A stretch of 64,000 bases of DNA from Flavimarina sp. Hel_I_48 (lineage in GTDB: Bacteria > Bacteroidota > Bacteroidia > Flavobacteriales > Flavobacteriaceae), in NCBI RefSeq assembly GCF_000733945.1, contig NZ_JPOL01000002.1, positions 2,853,001 through 2,917,000 of the forward strand, written 5' to 3'. The position numbers and the translations under genes are program-made. The notes beneath the pieces were generated by a model that searched no databases, had not been told where the DNA came from, and saw only the letters and a list, made by a program, of their open reading frames with translations. This document shows positions 28,201 through 37,430 of this stretch, one piece after another; position 1 is the first letter of the stretch; the number at the start of each line of letters is the position of its first letter.

Positions 28201-31200
28201 ACCTGCATTTGATTTTGATTTTAACAAATCACCGAATGGGGTTATAGAATATAAGAGTGATGCCTTTGAAGGAAAATTGAAAGGTTTAATAATGGTGGTC
28301 CAGTTTAGTGGTCAGGACAATCTTTTATTACTTGATCCAGGAAGTAATGGTGATATCGCATATAACTACAATTCTGTCACAGGACTTGGTGGATTTGATG
28401 ATCCTATCGAAGTAGTTGAAGATCCAAAAACAGGAAATATCTATGTGTCAGAATATGATAGGGATGGTAGTAGCTTACCTCAGCTTACCCTGCTCAGAGC
28501 TTCTGATCCTGCACAGCCTGGAGCTGTCATTGCTGCTAACACAAAGGAATTAATCTTTGAAACAACGGTAAATAACCAAGGATCTCAAAGTCAGCAGAAG
28601 AAGGTTACTATATCTAATGAAGGGGCAGAGGTGCTTAATATCACAGGAGTTTCCGTTAGTGGAAATTTTGCAGATCAGTTCAAAGATGCAAATCCTTCTG
28701 GAGCACAAAATATAGCACCTGGTGGAAGTGTTGAATATACGATCACGTATGCTCCTAATCTGGACCAAAGCAATATTGGTTATCAGGATGCCGCTTTTGT
28801 AATAAATAGCAATGATGAGAAAAATCCTCAATTTACCATAGGTCTTTTCGGTCTTAAGAAAAAAGGATATGAAGGTACCGGGGAACCTGCATTGCAGGAT
28901 GTTGTAAATGCACTTGGTATAGGTCTTGATATTGGCTGGACAACGCTTGCTAATAATACTGACCCAGACCCTATTGCAGATGAAATTGAAGTGGAACGTT
29001 GGGTAAAACTCAATGCAGAAACACCTGTAAGAATTACGCCGGTAGGAAGATATTCTCCTGCAGAATCCCTGCCATTTGGTTGGTATACTAATGATGGCGA
29101 AATATTCACTCAGGAAATAGGAGTGTTGCAAGATGGTTTAGCAAACGCGCAAACGCTTTATCCACCTATGGAATCGAATGAATCCTCTGTTAATTTTGAT
29201 CCACGAGGGGATGTATTTGGATTTTATGTTGAATCGCGGTCTTTCGGAAGATTTAATTATACCGAAGATATATTAAATGAACTCAGCGGTGTTGCACATC
29301 GATCGCGTATTTATCCTAATAAGGACAGAGAGGGGAATATTATTCCAAATAGCTATTTAATCACTTTTGAAGACGCATCAAATGGGGATTATCAGGATTA
29401 TATGTTCATAATGGACAATGTTGTTCCTTTTAGTGAGGCTTTGCTTGCCTTCGGTTTTGATAAAGAGTCGTTGAAGTTCAGCACATCGGTGAACGAATTG
29501 GAAATAAACGATCAGGATGTTACCTTAAGTGTTTCCGGTCCTATCAAAGCAAATGAGATTAGTCTTGATGCTACCGAAGATTGGGTTGTGCTACCAGAGA
29601 ATTTTGAATTTGAGAATCCGTTTAATATTGGCATTGATGCAGAAGGTTTGGCTATCGGAAACTATACAGCGGTTGTAACAGCTTCTGCTACGAACTACGC
29701 CAGCGCCAGCCTGTCAATCAATCTTTCTGTAACAGATGAGGTAGTTTATGTGTACCAATTTAACTTTCAGACTCCTGATGACATAGAAATCTCGCCTGAA
29801 GGGTATATTGATGACATAGGGCAACCATATGCTGCCCAGAGTACAGACATGGGTACCGTAGAATTTGGATGGGTACTTCCAGGTACTTTGACACCTGCAA
29901 ACGCAGCGGTAAATGCACGAAACAGGAATACGGGAACAAACGATGATCCCTTATTAAAAACATTTAATATTATAGGCCATAGGACAGCGGCAACTTATCC
30001 TCTTAGGGACTGGACTGTAAAACTTCCTAACGGCAGCTATTTTGTAAACATTAGTGTAGGTGAAAATGAATTCAGGGATAGTAACCATGTTCTTGATGTT
30101 AATGGAATAACCGTTGTGGATTTTGATCAGCAGAACAATAATCCTAACAATCTAATTTATGCAGAAGGGACGCGACTTGTAGATGTTACTGATGGCATCT
30201 TGCGCTTGTCGCTCAATGAAAGAGGTGTTAATGCGAAGCCAAATTATATACGAATAGCCCCAGTAAATATAGCAACACTGCCACCTACCATTACGGCCAC
30301 CTTAGACGGTTTGATGTTCGAAGAAAATGTGTATAGAGGTACAGTGGAAGTTACGCTTGCAGCGGAAGATAGAAGCGGCAGCGGATCTATTGAAAACTTG
30401 GCTTATATTATTAACGGCGCTCCTTCAATTGCGTACACAGAACCTTTTACGGTTGATGGGTCAGGCGATTACAGTATTTTGGTAGAAGCCGAAGATGGAA
30501 ATGGTAACACTGCGGTCAAAACGATCGAGTTTAGCATTGAGAAACCCTCGGGAGCCGTTCTCTATATGGAGAACATGACTAAAATACCAGGTACACAACG
30601 TGGTTTCCCTGCAGATGATTATTATACTTTTTATAGAATAGGAAATCCTAATACCGGCGGTGCGGCACCTAACGTTGCGCTTACTCATGACACAAATATC
30701 ATGAGGTTGAACAATACGGGTACAGGTACGTTGATCATTTCAGATGTTCAGATTTCTGACACCAGGGACTACACGTATTCCTTTGTCAATAATATTGGTG
30801 AAATGAGTTTCCCTATAAGTATTGAACCTGGTGCATCACGTGATGTTCAAATAAGAATCACGGCTTCTACCACTAATGGTCGTAGTGCCTTGTTCAAGGA
30901 AAATATCACCATTATCTCTAATGCAGATAATGGGGGTGAAAGTATAGCAACGCTTAATGGAGGATTTACACCTCAACCAGAAGGCAACGACGAGATCACC
31001 GCACAACAGGTTTTTGATGCTTTTGGTTTTACTTCTACAATGAGAAGTATCGTCAACGATAACGGCACCATTACCCCAACGAACAGTGAGCCTACGAGAC
31101 CAAGTTCAAATTATCCAAAGGCTGAAAATATTGATGCCGGATATGAAGGAGATTTGATCTTGTCTTCGAACTTTGTACAGGCAGATAAGTCAAAACCGGT

Positions 31201-34200
31201 GCTTGGATTGCAGCTTTCTGCACTTCACGGTAAAGGTGCAGACAATGGGCGCTTTGTATCTGTAAGTGGAAACACGACTGTAGGAGGTATGGACTTTAGA
31301 CATACAAATACCTATTATCAAACTCTTTTGCCTAATCGTGGCAGTGACCTCAATGCAGACCGGGTAAGTTCTATAAGTGGATCTTTCAGGTTAGCCGTTG
31401 CAAATTATTTATCGAGTGGAGGGAATAATATTAGTGGTGATAGACCAGACCTATTGGGCTTAAGGGTCTATAAGGCAAAAGATCAAAATGGCAATATAAT
31501 TCCAAATGAATACATTGTGCTACAGGATTTTATTCAAAACGGTTGTGGTGCAGGATCAGCCAATTGTGACTGGAATGATAATACGTTTTACTTTATCAAT
31601 ATTAGACCAGAGGCGGTACCAAGTGCGCTACCTATTGAAGACTTGTTCGTAAATGTAGGAAGTACGTTTGAAAATGATCTTTCTGGATATTTCCAGAAAG
31701 GGTATCCTGGTAATAAATTGTCTTTCTCTGCAACGCTTGCAGATGGTTCAGAGCTTCCATCATGGATGGAGATCGATGATAAAGGTAACTTATTAGGTGC
31801 GGTACCAGAAGATGCAGATCCTAGTTATGTTTTGACGATTACAGCTAAAGATTTGAATGGACTTTTGGTAACCGAAAATGCTTTAATTAATGTTAATAGT
31901 GCTCCGGAGGCTGTTATCGCTGCAACACCACTCAAAGGGCAATCACCGCTAGAAGTTACTTTTACTGGCGAAAATTCAACTGATAACGGCGATTTATTGT
32001 CTTATTTATGGGATTTTAGCGATGGTGAAACTAGTGAAGATGTAAACCCTGTTCACGTGTACAATGAACTTGGTACTTACAATGCAAAGTTGACCGTTAC
32101 AGATGAAAATGGCCTTGAAGATAGTGCAATCATAACCATTACAGTTGCAGAAAATGTAGCTCCCTTGGCATTAGCTTCTGCAGATCTGATTGAAGGCCAG
32201 GCACCCCTTAAAGTAAACTTTACAGGCGACAACTCTTCAGATGACCTTGCGATTACCAATTATCAATGGAATTTTGGCAATGATCAAACCTCAGAAGAAA
32301 TAAACCCTACCTACACATTTGAAGAAAGTGGTGTATATGAGGTAAGTTTAACCGTTACCGATGAAAAGGGATTGTTTGATTCTCAATTTTTGACTATTAC
32401 AGTAAACGAAAATACGGCTCCTATAGCGATAGCAAGCGCTGATCTTACAGAAGGAAAAGTTGCACATACTGTAAATTTTAGCGGAGATGCATCAACGGAT
32501 GATGTAGAAATAGTTACATACTCTTGGGATTTTGGGAATGGAACCTCTTCAGATGAAATGAACCCGCAATATACTTACGAGACAGAGGGTACCTACGAGG
32601 TCACCCTTACTGTTGCTGATGATAGAGGAGTAGAGAATACTTCTAATGCTATACTTATCTCTGTGTTGCCAGCCAATACAGCACCTGTTGCAATTGCGGA
32701 GGCTGATGTTACTTCTGGAGCTATACCTTTAGCAGTTCAGTTTACAGGTAGTAATTCTCAGGATGACAGTGAAGTGATAACTTATTTCTGGAACTTCGGT
32801 AATGGTGACACTTCTGATGAAGCCAATCCATCCTATGTATTCTCACAGCCAGGTAATTATACTGTTGTACTTGTTGTTGAGGACGAAGAAGGTCAGTTTG
32901 GTGTTGCAACTCTAACGGTTACCGCAGGTCTGGACAATACAGCTCCAGTGGCGGTTATTGATGGTGGCCCATTTACTGGAAATACCCCACTTGATGTTTA
33001 TTTTGTAGGCGATAATTCTACAGATGATAAGGGTGTTGTTAGTTATATTTGGGATTTTGGTGATGGTAGTTTCGCTAATGTTAATAATCCTACGCATCGT
33101 TACAATAGCCCAGGTTCATACCTTGTACAACTTACGGTTTATGATGCTGAAGGTCTTCAGGATAATGCGCAGACCAGTGTGATTGTAAATAGTGTAGGTG
33201 GTGGAGCCATTGCACCAATAGCTGTTGCCAATGCAAACATTACACAAGGAACAAGTCCATTGCCGGTCAATTTTGATGGCTCAGAATCCAGTGATGATAC
33301 CGGTACCATTGCAAACTATCGCTGGACGCTCAATACCGTTGAGATTTCTAATGTAGCGACTTTTGACTACGTTTTTAATGAAGAAGGTAGCTATGAGGTA
33401 ATCCTAACTGTAACAGATGAAGATGGACTTTCAAATTCTGATAACATTACCATTGAGGTAGATGCGGCAAACATTGCACCAGTAGCTGTTGCCCAGTCTG
33501 ATAAGACACAAGGGGAAGCACCACTTAATGTTATGTTTACTGCCAGTGCTTCTACAGATGACAACGCTATTACCGCTTACAACTGGACTATAGCCGGGAC
33601 ATCGATCAGTAATGCAGAATCTTTTGATTACACTTTTACAGAATCAGGGGTTTACGAAGTAAATCTAAAAGTAACCGATGCGGAAGGTCTTACCGCTACT
33701 GATATGCTTACAATTAACGTAGAGCAAGCAGACGTAAACAACGATTTTGCCCTACGAATTAATGCTGGTGGCCCTGAAGTAGTACACAATGGACAAGTAT
33801 TTGCATCAGACCGCAATTTCGTGGATGGCAAGCAGTACACAAACACAGAAGCAACGGTTTCAACCTTGTTTCAATCTGAAAGAAGTTCATTGTCGCGTAA
33901 GTTTGATTATGTGCTTCCTGTTCCAGATGGAACCTACACGGTAAACCTTTATTTTGCCGAAATATACTGGGGTGCAAATGGAGGTGGCCCAGGTGGCAAC
34001 CGCAAGCGTGTTTTTGATGTTGTAATCAACGGTGATTTAGTGTTGAACAACTATGACGTGAATGCAGATGTAGGCCCTCAGACCGAAGTTGTAAAAACAT
34101 ATGAAGTTACGGTAAGTGGAGGTCAACTGGTCATTAATTTCTCGGGACTGAGCGCTGTGGGTGGAATCGACCAGCCAAAACTATCGGCACTTGAAGTAGT

Positions 34201-37200
34201 TGCTGTAGGTGATCCTGTTAATCAGGCGCCTAAAGCTATAGTTTCTGCCACACCTCTGAGTGGAAATGCACCACTTGAAGTTTTATTTACAGGAAGTAAT
34301 TCAACAGATGATAAGCAGATCGTAAATTATCTATGGTCGTTTGAAGATGGAGCGACTTCTACAATACAGGATCCCGTTTATACTTTTACAGAAGCAGGGG
34401 ATTATGTTGTGACACTTCAAGTTGAAGATGAGGAAGGATTGACGAGTAGTGCAGACGTTACTATTTCTGTAAGTCCTGCCAATACAGCTCCAGAGGCTGT
34501 TGCAAGCGCGACACCATTAAACGGAACGGCACCACACCTTGTTAATTTCACCGGTAGTAATTCTACAGATGATAATGAGATTGTAAGCTATTCATGGATT
34601 TTTGGTGATGGTGGTACGGCTTCGGTTATGGATCCTGAGTATACCTACACCACTGCTGGCACTTACTACGCAAGCTTGACGGTAACCGATGCGGAAGGTC
34701 TTACAGATACAACTTCACCTATTACCATTCAGGTAGAAGGAACTTCTGGAAATGATGACGTAGCTATTTATCTGAATACAGGTAGTAGTGTAAATGTCAA
34801 TTTTGAAGGAAGGGAATTTGTGGGAGATGTTTCATTGGCAAACCTATATAACAGTGCGCACACCTATGCAAACCCAAATGCAAGTACTATAACTCTTTAT
34901 CAAACAGAGCGCGGTTCTGCAGAAAACCTGGAAACATTAAGTTATGCTATCCCTGTACCCAACGGTACTTATAGGGTTCAGACATATCACAATGAGTTGT
35001 GGTGGGGCAAAGGCCGTACCGGTGGAGCTGGTAAACGCGTATTTGATATTTTAATTGAAAACGACCTGGTCAAGGATAATTTTGACATATTCAAGGTTTC
35101 TAATAACAATCCCACTCGCTTAGACTTCAATAATATTGTGGTGACAGATGGTGTTCTTAATATTGACCTACCGGCTACGGCAGACAGGGCAAGTATATCA
35201 GGTATTGCAATAGAAAGTTCAGTCAATCAGAAACCTGTTGCGGTAGCTTCGGCAACGCCTAAAACAGGTAGCGCGCCTTTACTTGTTAATTTTGATGCTA
35301 GCGTTTCAAGAGATGATGTAAAGGTTACAGGATATCTATGGCAATTTGAACCTGGGGTGACAAGCACAGAAGTAAAACCTGACCATGTCTTTACTGAAAC
35401 TGGTACATATACTGTATCACTAACAGTTACTGATGCGCAAGGTCTAAGTGATCAAACCAGCTTAACGATTCAGGTAAATGAGGCTCCTAATGAGAGCGAA
35501 GTTGCGATGTACCTAAATACCGGAAGTGCAACAAACGTGAATCTTGAAGGGCATACTTTTGTAGGCGATATTAATACTCCGTCAATCTATAACGGAAGTT
35601 ACACTTATGAGGATTCAAGTGCTCCAGTTACATCCCTATACCGTACAGAGCGTGGTACAGAGGCTAATTTGGGAACACTTAACTACGCCATTCCTGTTCC
35701 TAATGGAATCTATACCGTTAGCACATATCACGCAGAATTATGGTGGGGTAAAAAAGGTAGTAGGGCGACAGCGGGCAAACGTGTTTTTGATATTCTGATC
35801 GAAGGGAATCTTGTTAAGGATAACTTTGATATCTTCAGGGAATCCAATAACCGCCCAACTAAACTTTCTTTCTATAACATCGAGGTGAAAGATGGTATCC
35901 TCAATATGAGCCTACCAGCAAGTGTTGATAAACCAACTATTTCTGGTATTGCAATAGAGGGAAGTTCAGTAAATCGCGCTCCAGTGGCCATAATTACTGC
36001 CACACCTAAAACGGGAACTGCTCCATTTGAAGTGAGTTTTAACAGCGATAATTCTACAGATGATAAAGGAATCGTAGCATACCGTTGGGACTTCAAGGAT
36101 GGTTCTGTATCCACCCAGAAAAACCCTAGGCATGTATTTGCCACAACCGGCAATTATAATGTTAGCTTAAGGGTAACAGATGGTGAAGGTTTGACAGCTA
36201 CCGCTGAAGTTCTTATTGAAGCAAATGGTTGTAATGCTGTACCAGAGCCCTGGTCATCTATAGACGTGGGGGATGTTGCTGCTATAGGATCAACCTGTTA
36301 TAACAATGGTGAGTTCAGCGTAAGCGCATCTGGTGCAGATATATGGGGTAGCCGGGATGAATTCCATTTTGTTTACCGTCAGTTAACTGGCGATGGCGAG
36401 ATCATTGCACGCTTGTCTAGCCTAACCGAAATAAATAATTGGACTAAAGCAGGGGTGATGATGCGTGCCGGTACAGCAGCTAATGCAAAACATGCATTAA
36501 TGACCCTGGCAGCAGATCCTACTATTTCTGGAAAAGGAAGCTACGGTTACGCTTTTCAAAGCAGGAGTACGACAGGAGGCTCTACACTTAGTAATACTCC
36601 TAAAATACTGCCTAATGCTGGGCTACCGTATTACGTAAGGCTCGTTAGGACTGGAAATAGCTTTACCGGTTATATTTCTCAAACTAACGGAAACTGGACA
36701 CAGGTTAGCAGTGCCACCATAAGTATGGATGCAACTATTCAAGTGGGTATTGCGACGACTTCACATAAAGATGGTACGCTGGCGCAAGCTGTTTTCAACA
36801 ATGTAAGTGTTAGAAATACAGGCGAGACCAGTGCGATAACCGCGGCCCCATTGAGTGGTGTTGCACCTTTAAGGGTTGACTTTAACAGCAGCAATACGCA
36901 GGAAAGGGCTTACATAGATGCTTCCTTGACCTACTTCTGGGAATTTCAGGATGGTAAAACATCTACCAAAGTGGATCCTAAGCATACCTTTGAGAAAGCT
37001 GGCTTCTATCCTGTAAGCCTGACCGTGAAACGAGGGGAAGAAGTTTTATATCAAAATACCGTTGAGGTAGTTGTGGATGGTGTAAGCGATGGTTCATTTG
37101 CAGAAGAGATCCTTCAAGAGGGTGTTCAAACCACACGTTTATATCCTAACCCTGCATCAACTAATGTAACGCTTGAAGTCGCCAAACAATCGAAGAGCAT

Positions 37201-37381
37201 TACCAAAATAAATATCTTTGATGTTCGTGGCAGGATGATTCTGGAATTTGACGCTGAAAAGATAAACGACAATGGCCGTTATTATCTTAACGTGGAAAGC
37301 CTTGAAGCTGGCGTCTACATGTTAACCATTTCCGGAAATGAAGGGTTGGTCGAGCAGAAAAGATTACTTATTAAAGGTTGA
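22208..37381 (+). CDS. Giant multidomain T9SS-secreted carbohydrate-binding/adhesin-like protein
   Basis: 5057 residues, over 500 kDa, in one open frame. An N-terminal signal segment (PLYFLALLSILFFGLSSF) precedes, in rough residues: concanavalin-like sandwich 55-330; Ig-like 331-520; second sandwich 520-745; Ig/ASH-like 750-850; DUF4114-like 855-1055; concanavalin-like repeat of the first 1056-1312; malectin-like 1316-1500; Big_5-like 1500-1620; a six-bladed sugar-dehydrogenase-like propeller 1629-2098; ASH, DUF4114-like and Ig modules to 2511; malectin-like 2513-2688; further sandwiches to 3230. From 3231 come twelve PKD domains (WDFGDG-type motifs, degenerate in the sixth and seventh), interrupted by malectin-like domains at about 3845, 4183 and 4431 and a DUF1349-like sandwich at 4675-4874. 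The end (4973-5057; RLYPNPASTNVTLEV ... EQKRLLIKG) is a type A T9SS sorting domain. Likely a surface or released polysaccharide-binding protein; no glycosidase motif was recognised. A terminator follows directly. Confidence 0.9.
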   Translation: MKQPYTNLKLSFRPLYFLALLSILFFGLSSFTNIKIFDLRNAKVLENERHDPPQNEVCSPISILACEDIIKGLPLNLNFTEPVLNTLGDVNGTGTGFTAALEHSEARRSGDLPVSNAAVNGYEPSLISINNGGLELKSQAGINYLNPPESSNNNNQVNTLGIGLQSIVTPLTLETTLINITTGTGSAQAGIWFGIDEDNFVKLNVLANSVELRKELGGRSINGDTSPDQILIDNLGTVGQNVKLRMVVDPIAMSITAYYAINGGDFIQVTKSDYSALSLPEVYLSGRDLNSEISDVSFAGIYATHRNGSQFTARFDSFSAIVEKEELDLSFDKEALIFESIEGDVIDPQSVSLTANKGNPTFSLSDDPSSGDWLILPVNPELGVLEFNIKPDLAPNTYSTTIIAIPSNGDYTSAELQVSLVVRSKENARTENDISDFDITSATGPAVLNLEGHLVNIEVERGTDLTALTPVIGVSAGASISPDSGVVQDFTNPVLYTVTAEDGTMQEWSVRVTEAALENFSFIENFETYSIGNLHEVSNGAWSKERVTDASIPVVNEGLTSNTDFSIDLSQGQQTHDYETLISNPKELVAGQPFYFNTYFNVANLGVNTTDRIRSVVRIDDNLSGDQWIREQIAYTVDNKLVAMLGLEGSGSNQGAIAIDPGKTIQFVTRGVWDGNGTITYSWTIDPQLNLEQNVWTGAGTHAVQGTPRVGRIFIGSNGINNGSLGPIRLGTNYSEIVTEENTEDEPEAKPLLSLSPQRIVGDVIVDANLSLIKQITITNSGTAPLNAIEVVINGENAESFSINGIPQTVAPSESATFEVVFKPGSVGPKYASLRVTAADVNPMTVSLNGLGKLGNGGDKEPSLQWVLDTQLGEGAVTVGDNNADTNIIDLANGQNYNTLLGDELDIKSFERAASGNVTLEVLSAFGPEGADPVTAFGWYESGDSAVLNEIFTIGNVSGNGQTLNPVIDGATTFDPGTASFGFYSRWPFFNNRTLYSEDALNTFNGAIPHHVRVYELPGEENAYIIATEEHISGFDYQDIVVIARNIKPAGEEVAGCNPISILECDQLEVSLPYELSFDGTEGGLSNTGFTMVDNPSARIPQDGAINYPQVPGYEPSRISFSNGRMTLKAANGIAYVKNGTIAGTSTDVNSQINTLGVGINTAEYSNFSLRTTLVNPYSDATQNSEQAGLWFGLDEDNFAKLAIANGGVVELRTETNGLSVDSDAVSSQPIVNYNNSTINLRLYIDEVNSLLTGYYSVNGGGEVSIGSLSLPASYLEGKEKYDNISFAGIFSSKRREQTADVNYTFESFALEADDAITDTIDPININFSDLATASPAGYNKDSGDSYGDRGNGYSYGWLNAETNVPAVVTNSARMRTVSGVGVLNNSLIHMQYGNVDTDPSKGYLPDAKWELALPNGSYNIIVNVGDPELDSPSTSTPKHTINAEGVNVINQFIPTGVKGAATRFKSGSSRVVVRDGRLTIDPRGGFNTKINSIQIEQVGLSDIPYFTGVNPQDGAINVPVNGFQIAIEIVVPEGYELDKTTTSNAKIYEVTAGGEQLVPANTNDTGGGDAIILTPLNKLKENTTYILKMPTTIEANKIGDIQDRIAFEAFESRFTTGEEDLDTNQPGRDLTNVSFTQVRGAALGERVQNERFSSMQVGPDGKLYASTIGDFQSDGKIFRWDMSNDGTLTNLEVLSPELSGASNPVNGSPQNNDVRLIIGFRFDPNATAENLVAYITHSKSSESDGPEWDGKLTRLSGPKLELVQDVIIHLPRSKKDHLTNSLAFDINGDLFISQGSNTAGGEPDPAWAFRPERLLSGAILKVELDKLPGNLPLDAYTTNNIGVINSAPTNSITMSDGTYNPYATNSPLTIFATGIRNAYDLLWHSNGWLYVPTNGTAGNNTNSPNSPSTANYELARRIDGRTTVPNAPALLGGNTQKDWLFKTKGGTYHGHPNPYRGEFVLNHGGTSYSGLPGQVREPYKDVTKYPSNVQPDPNYMQPAFDFDFNKSPNGVIEYKSDAFEGKLKGLIMVVQFSGQDNLLLLDPGSNGDIAYNYNSVTGLGGFDDPIEVVEDPKTGNIYVSEYDRDGSSLPQLTLLRASDPAQPGAVIAANTKELIFETTVNNQGSQSQQKKVTISNEGAEVLNITGVSVSGNFADQFKDANPSGAQNIAPGGSVEYTITYAPNLDQSNIGYQDAAFVINSNDEKNPQFTIGLFGLKKKGYEGTGEPALQDVVNALGIGLDIGWTTLANNTDPDPIADEIEVERWVKLNAETPVRITPVGRYSPAESLPFGWYTNDGEIFTQEIGVLQDGLANAQTLYPPMESNESSVNFDPRGDVFGFYVESRSFGRFNYTEDILNELSGVAHRSRIYPNKDREGNIIPNSYLITFEDASNGDYQDYMFIMDNVVPFSEALLAFGFDKESLKFSTSVNELEINDQDVTLSVSGPIKANEISLDATEDWVVLPENFEFENPFNIGIDAEGLAIGNYTAVVTASATNYASASLSINLSVTDEVVYVYQFNFQTPDDIEISPEGYIDDIGQPYAAQSTDMGTVEFGWVLPGTLTPANAAVNARNRNTGTNDDPLLKTFNIIGHRTAATYPLRDWTVKLPNGSYFVNISVGENEFRDSNHVLDVNGITVVDFDQQNNNPNNLIYAEGTRLVDVTDGILRLSLNERGVNAKPNYIRIAPVNIATLPPTITATLDGLMFEENVYRGTVEVTLAAEDRSGSGSIENLAYIINGAPSIAYTEPFTVDGSGDYSILVEAEDGNGNTAVKTIEFSIEKPSGAVLYMENMTKIPGTQRGFPADDYYTFYRIGNPNTGGAAPNVALTHDTNIMRLNNTGTGTLIISDVQISDTRDYTYSFVNNIGEMSFPISIEPGASRDVQIRITASTTNGRSALFKENITIISNADNGGESIATLNGGFTPQPEGNDEITAQQVFDAFGFTSTMRSIVNDNGTITPTNSEPTRPSSNYPKAENIDAGYEGDLILSSNFVQADKSKPVLGLQLSALHGKGADNGRFVSVSGNTTVGGMDFRHTNTYYQTLLPNRGSDLNADRVSSISGSFRLAVANYLSSGGNNISGDRPDLLGLRVYKAKDQNGNIIPNEYIVLQDFIQNGCGAGSANCDWNDNTFYFINIRPEAVPSALPIEDLFVNVGSTFENDLSGYFQKGYPGNKLSFSATLADGSELPSWMEIDDKGNLLGAVPEDADPSYVLTITAKDLNGLLVTENALINVNSAPEAVIAATPLKGQSPLEVTFTGENSTDNGDLLSYLWDFSDGETSEDVNPVHVYNELGTYNAKLTVTDENGLEDSAIITITVAENVAPLALASADLIEGQAPLKVNFTGDNSSDDLAITNYQWNFGNDQTSEEINPTYTFEESGVYEVSLTVTDEKGLFDSQFLTITVNENTAPIAIASADLTEGKVAHTVNFSGDASTDDVEIVTYSWDFGNGTSSDEMNPQYTYETEGTYEVTLTVADDRGVENTSNAILISVLPANTAPVAIAEADVTSGAIPLAVQFTGSNSQDDSEVITYFWNFGNGDTSDEANPSYVFSQPGNYTVVLVVEDEEGQFGVATLTVTAGLDNTAPVAVIDGGPFTGNTPLDVYFVGDNSTDDKGVVSYIWDFGDGSFANVNNPTHRYNSPGSYLVQLTVYDAEGLQDNAQTSVIVNSVGGGAIAPIAVANANITQGTSPLPVNFDGSESSDDTGTIANYRWTLNTVEISNVATFDYVFNEEGSYEVILTVTDEDGLSNSDNITIEVDAANIAPVAVAQSDKTQGEAPLNVMFTASASTDDNAITAYNWTIAGTSISNAESFDYTFTESGVYEVNLKVTDAEGLTATDMLTINVEQADVNNDFALRINAGGPEVVHNGQVFASDRNFVDGKQYTNTEATVSTLFQSERSSLSRKFDYVLPVPDGTYTVNLYFAEIYWGANGGGPGGNRKRVFDVVINGDLVLNNYDVNADVGPQTEVVKTYEVTVSGGQLVINFSGLSAVGGIDQPKLSALEVVAVGDPVNQAPKAIVSATPLSGNAPLEVLFTGSNSTDDKQIVNYLWSFEDGATSTIQDPVYTFTEAGDYVVTLQVEDEEGLTSSADVTISVSPANTAPEAVASATPLNGTAPHLVNFTGSNSTDDNEIVSYSWIFGDGGTASVMDPEYTYTTAGTYYASLTVTDAEGLTDTTSPITIQVEGTSGNDDVAIYLNTGSSVNVNFEGREFVGDVSLANLYNSAHTYANPNASTITLYQTERGSAENLETLSYAIPVPNGTYRVQTYHNELWWGKGRTGGAGKRVFDILIENDLVKDNFDIFKVSNNNPTRLDFNNIVVTDGVLNIDLPATADRASISGIAIESSVNQKPVAVASATPKTGSAPLLVNFDASVSRDDVKVTGYLWQFEPGVTSTEVKPDHVFTETGTYTVSLTVTDAQGLSDQTSLTIQVNEAPNESEVAMYLNTGSATNVNLEGHTFVGDINTPSIYNGSYTYEDSSAPVTSLYRTERGTEANLGTLNYAIPVPNGIYTVSTYHAELWWGKKGSRATAGKRVFDILIEGNLVKDNFDIFRESNNRPTKLSFYNIEVKDGILNMSLPASVDKPTISGIAIEGSSVNRAPVAIITATPKTGTAPFEVSFNSDNSTDDKGIVAYRWDFKDGSVSTQKNPRHVFATTGNYNVSLRVTDGEGLTATAEVLIEANGCNAVPEPWSSIDVGDVAAIGSTCYNNGEFSVSASGADIWGSRDEFHFVYRQLTGDGEIIARLSSLTEINNWTKAGVMMRAGTAANAKHALMTLAADPTISGKGSYGYAFQSRSTTGGSTLSNTPKILPNAGLPYYVRLVRTGNSFTGYISQTNGNWTQVSSATISMDATIQVGIATTSHKDGTLAQAVFNNVSVRNTGETSAITAAPLSGVAPLRVDFNSSNTQERAYIDASLTYFWEFQDGKTSTKVDPKHTFEKAGFYPVSLTVKRGEEVLYQNTVEVVVDGVSDGSFAEEILQEGVQTTRLYPNPASTNVTLEVAKQSKSITKINIFDVRGRMILEFDAEKINDNGRYYLNVESLEAGVYMLTISGNEGLVEQKRLLIKG
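34755..35968 (+). repeat. Duplicated malectin-PKD module inside the giant gene
   Basis: Residues about 4183-4338 and 4431-4587 are close copies: both open with YLNTGS, carry YAIPVPNG and ELWWGK, and share GKRVFDILIE, VKDNFDIF and ISGIAIE. Each is followed by a PKD domain. The pattern indicates a recent duplication of a malectin plus PKD unit of roughly 745 bases. The earlier malectin domain (about 3845) is more distant. Confidence 0.75.
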
Positions 37382-37401
37382 TAGGTATTGAACATAATTT
37401 T

Positions 37402-37430
37402 AAAAGGAGGCCCTAGGGCCTCCTTTTTTT
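37402..37430 (+). terminator. Hairpin terminator of the giant gene
   Basis: AAAAGGAGGCCC and GGGCCTCCTTTT pair closely, followed by a run of seven or more T. It lies about 20 bases after the stop. Confidence 0.88.

Noticed and set aside
28550..29131. 193-codon open frame on the minus strand
   Set aside because: Antisense to the giant gene; composition and lack of motifs mark it as a shadow.
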